From assembly GCA_016703765.1 (NCBI GenBank), contig JADJBL010000043.1, positions 1-16,815 of the forward strand: a stretch of DNA of 16,815 nucleotides, written 5' to 3'. Below, one piece after another: positions 15,158-16,815 of the stretch (positions are counted from its first letter, which is position 1; each line of letters starts with the position of its first letter). A model generated the notes under the pieces. It did not search any database and was not told the DNA's origin. It saw nothing but the letters and a program-made list of their open reading frames with translations. This stretch comes from Saprospirales bacterium (lineage in GTDB: Bacteria > Bacteroidota > Bacteroidia > Chitinophagales > Saprospiraceae). The translations under genes and the position numbers were made by a program.

Positions 15158-16815
15158 TCACCTCGCCCCATCCAAATTCCGTTCTGCGTGCTCACCGTTC
15201 AGGCCAGGGTCGATCACCCTTAGAAAGGTTGAAGGAAAAAACTTCATTGATGCGAAATTTGAGGACTTTTTCGCGCTGATTCCAATCTCCTGTTCTTTGG
15301 ACCAGGTGAACGCGCTTTCGAATGTCCCTGTTCTTGAGGGTACGCCGTTCATGTTCCCGGTAAGTTGCGGCCTGCCGTGTCGGTAGTAGTTGTCATGCAG
15401 GTTGGTCCACCCCAAATGCCCGTTGACAAATCCGTCGTCGGTGTTGATATAGTACCCGCCCGATCCGTTGTCATAAACGGCTGCCATTGCGAAGCCCAAC
15501 AGGGAAACATCTTCCTCGTTGTCGCTCATAAAGGCTATGTCCGTACTGACTTCATCAACACGATAAAATTGCTCGCTGTTCTTCTCCTTGTCGGAGCAGG
15601 CGTTATCGTAAATAATGGGATCGCCCTCAAAATGAGCCGTGACCTTATCCATCCAGGAAAAGCGCTCAAAATGGGGTTTAGCCGCGTTGTTGTATTGGTA
15701 GCTGGTCTTGTTCTCGATCTGGTCGTCATAAGGCGGCAGGGTCAGGTCCAAGCCTTCGGAGCCCTCGAAGTAGGAAAGATGCTCGATGCGAATTATAGAG
15801 CCCTCGACCTTCCATTCCGCGTTAAACATGGTTCGGAGCCACGCAATCAGCTTTTCAAAGGTGGTGATTCCTTTTTGGGCGTTGTAGTTGGCGTTGGGCC
15901 GTACCACGTCACTTTTTTGCCAGACCGCTATCTGGTCGAAGCCGTCCGCCGCTGCGTTGTACGGATCAGTAGAAGGCAAAGCCCCGGCGTTGACTCGGAA
16001 AAAGTCGCTTTGGATGGTGTAGTCATCCGGGCATGGGTTAAAATACTCCAGCACGTCGGTCAGGCTCCGGGCGTTGTCGATCGTAATGTCCCCGGTCAGT
16101 TCGTAGGTCTGGAGGATGAAATAGCTGATTTCGTCGGGGTCGTCACGCTCTCGCTTACAAACTGAGTCGCCACGGGCCGGACCCAACTATCCCCGCCTAT
16201 GCTTATCCACCCGTTCCCGGCAGGCATAGAGGGCGAGGAATCAACGCGCTCCCTTACCCAGGTAGTTCTGATGTCGCCGTCATAAAGGCCCGGCGTGGAT
16301 TCTTCCAGGAGGTCCAGGCGGTTTTCTAATACCGTCCAGGCGTTCGCATCCAGCCAGCAATCATTATTCGTTGGGGGATCGGTCAGGGTTACGCCGGTGA
16401 TGGCATCGAAGCCGCAAACCAACGTCTCGACCGTTCCAACCAATCCCGTGACGGTGTACGACGTGCCGATAGATAGCAGATTCTTTTCCTCCTTCCAGTT
16501 CTCAAATATACAGGTATAGGTGTCCTCGATTCGGGGAGTCATGCGGACAATGCAGCCGCGTGGGTTCCATTGCGCGGAATCGCAAGTCAAAAAGCCCTCG
16601 TAGAAGGTTTGCCAGGTGCCCCCGCATTTCGTTTCAACAAGCAGGGTTATCTTTTCGCAGCGGTCCGCGCCGGTCTCGATCGCGTACAACCATTCAAAAT
16701 CGGCTTTCTTGAAAACGAGTTCGGCGGGTAGTTCGCGCCTCCACACAAAGCGGCTTTCCCGGCGGCCCCGGATCAGCATATCGTCATTTACGGGCGTGAC
16801 TACCCGTGTCCCGGC
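15158..16815 (-). CDS. Large baseplate/tail-hub-like protein (5'-partial, one frame break)
   Basis: The frame is open to the right edge: twelve codons upstream of the first ATG (16779) read AGTRVVTPVNDD without a stop, so the true start lies outside. About 552 codons are visible. The first segment runs from the edge to about 16150, and the second from there to 15158. Near 16150 one base must change so that ATQFVSE joins RDDPDEISYFILQTYEL. Recognisable elements are LLVETKCGG with FYEGFLTCDSAQWNP, then FEKLIAWLRTMFNAEWKVEG, IRIEHLSYFEGSEGLDLT, KPHFERFSWMDKVTAHFEG and LHDNYYRHGRPQLTGNMN. The F-E-R-F-S-W-M and NLH-x-NYYRHGR parts resemble large tail/baseplate proteins I recall from Bacteroidota phages. 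Its role as hub or distal tail protein is inferred from that and from context. Confidence 0.66.

Noticed and set aside
15365..16165. Plus-strand ORF of 266 codons
   Set aside because: It lies opposite the baseplate-like gene, is Val/Gly-rich, has no recognisable motif and belongs to no plus-strand gene context.
1..16815. tRNA genes, CRISPR arrays, insertion sequences, integrase or attachment sites
   Set aside because: I looked for cloverleaf-like segments, regularly spaced repeats, transposase or integrase motifs and terminal repeats, and saw none.
1..16815. Contractile injection system or gene transfer agent instead of a phage
   Set aside because: The likely capsid and scaffold genes argue against an injection system. 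I saw no sheath or AAA ATPase. A gene transfer agent cannot be excluded, but nothing favours it.

Overview
The window looks like part of the late (virion structural) gene block of a tailed phage or prophage of a Bacteroidota host. Every supportable gene is on the minus strand. Genes are packed end to end, with several ATGA stop/start overlaps and no non-coding gap above about 100 bases. The host guess rests on three things: AT-rich leaders without Shine-Dalgarno motifs before several genes, signal peptides of the Bacteroidota style (short, ending near AQ), and proteins resembling those I recall from Bacteroidota phages. This is recognition from memory, not a database search.

In transcription order (right to left): a large baseplate/tail-hub-like protein that runs off the right edge (16815-15158); a second tail-like protein (15100-13956); a gp10/virion-morphogenesis-like protein (13959-13504); an unknown likely neck/tail protein (13496-12914); a small two-helix membrane protein with a CxxC motif (12951-12608); a tail-assembly-chaperone-like gene (12623 to about 11870); the tape measure protein (11865-9421); a membrane-anchored coiled-coil protein (9424-9023); two small charged proteins (8935-8390); a scaffold-like region (8347-7431); and a likely major capsid protein (7331-6201). 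Next come two paralogous exported proteins (6166-5249), a cysteine-rich 359-residue protein (5245-4166), two proteins built from three copies of one domain (4143-2264), an exported tail-fibre-like protein (2253-519), and the start of an exported LamG-like lectin protein that runs off the left edge (522-1).

The reading frames are unusual. About twenty single-base frame breaks, many in short homopolymers, split genes whose protein sequence clearly continues in another frame. Uncorrected long-read consensus is the simplest explanation, but decay of a prophage is not excluded. I report genes as reconstructed spans and note each break. One break is on a canonical T TTT TTG slippery heptamer just upstream of the tape measure gene, where many phages use programmed -1 frameshifting.

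The most interesting biology is at the left end. Several proteins encoded beside and downstream of the capsid gene carry N-terminal signal or anchor sequences, including a tail-fibre-like protein and a LamG-like protein. That is not expected for proteins assembled into virions in the cytoplasm. No integrase, terminase, portal, lysis enzyme, RNA gene or CRISPR array was recognised.
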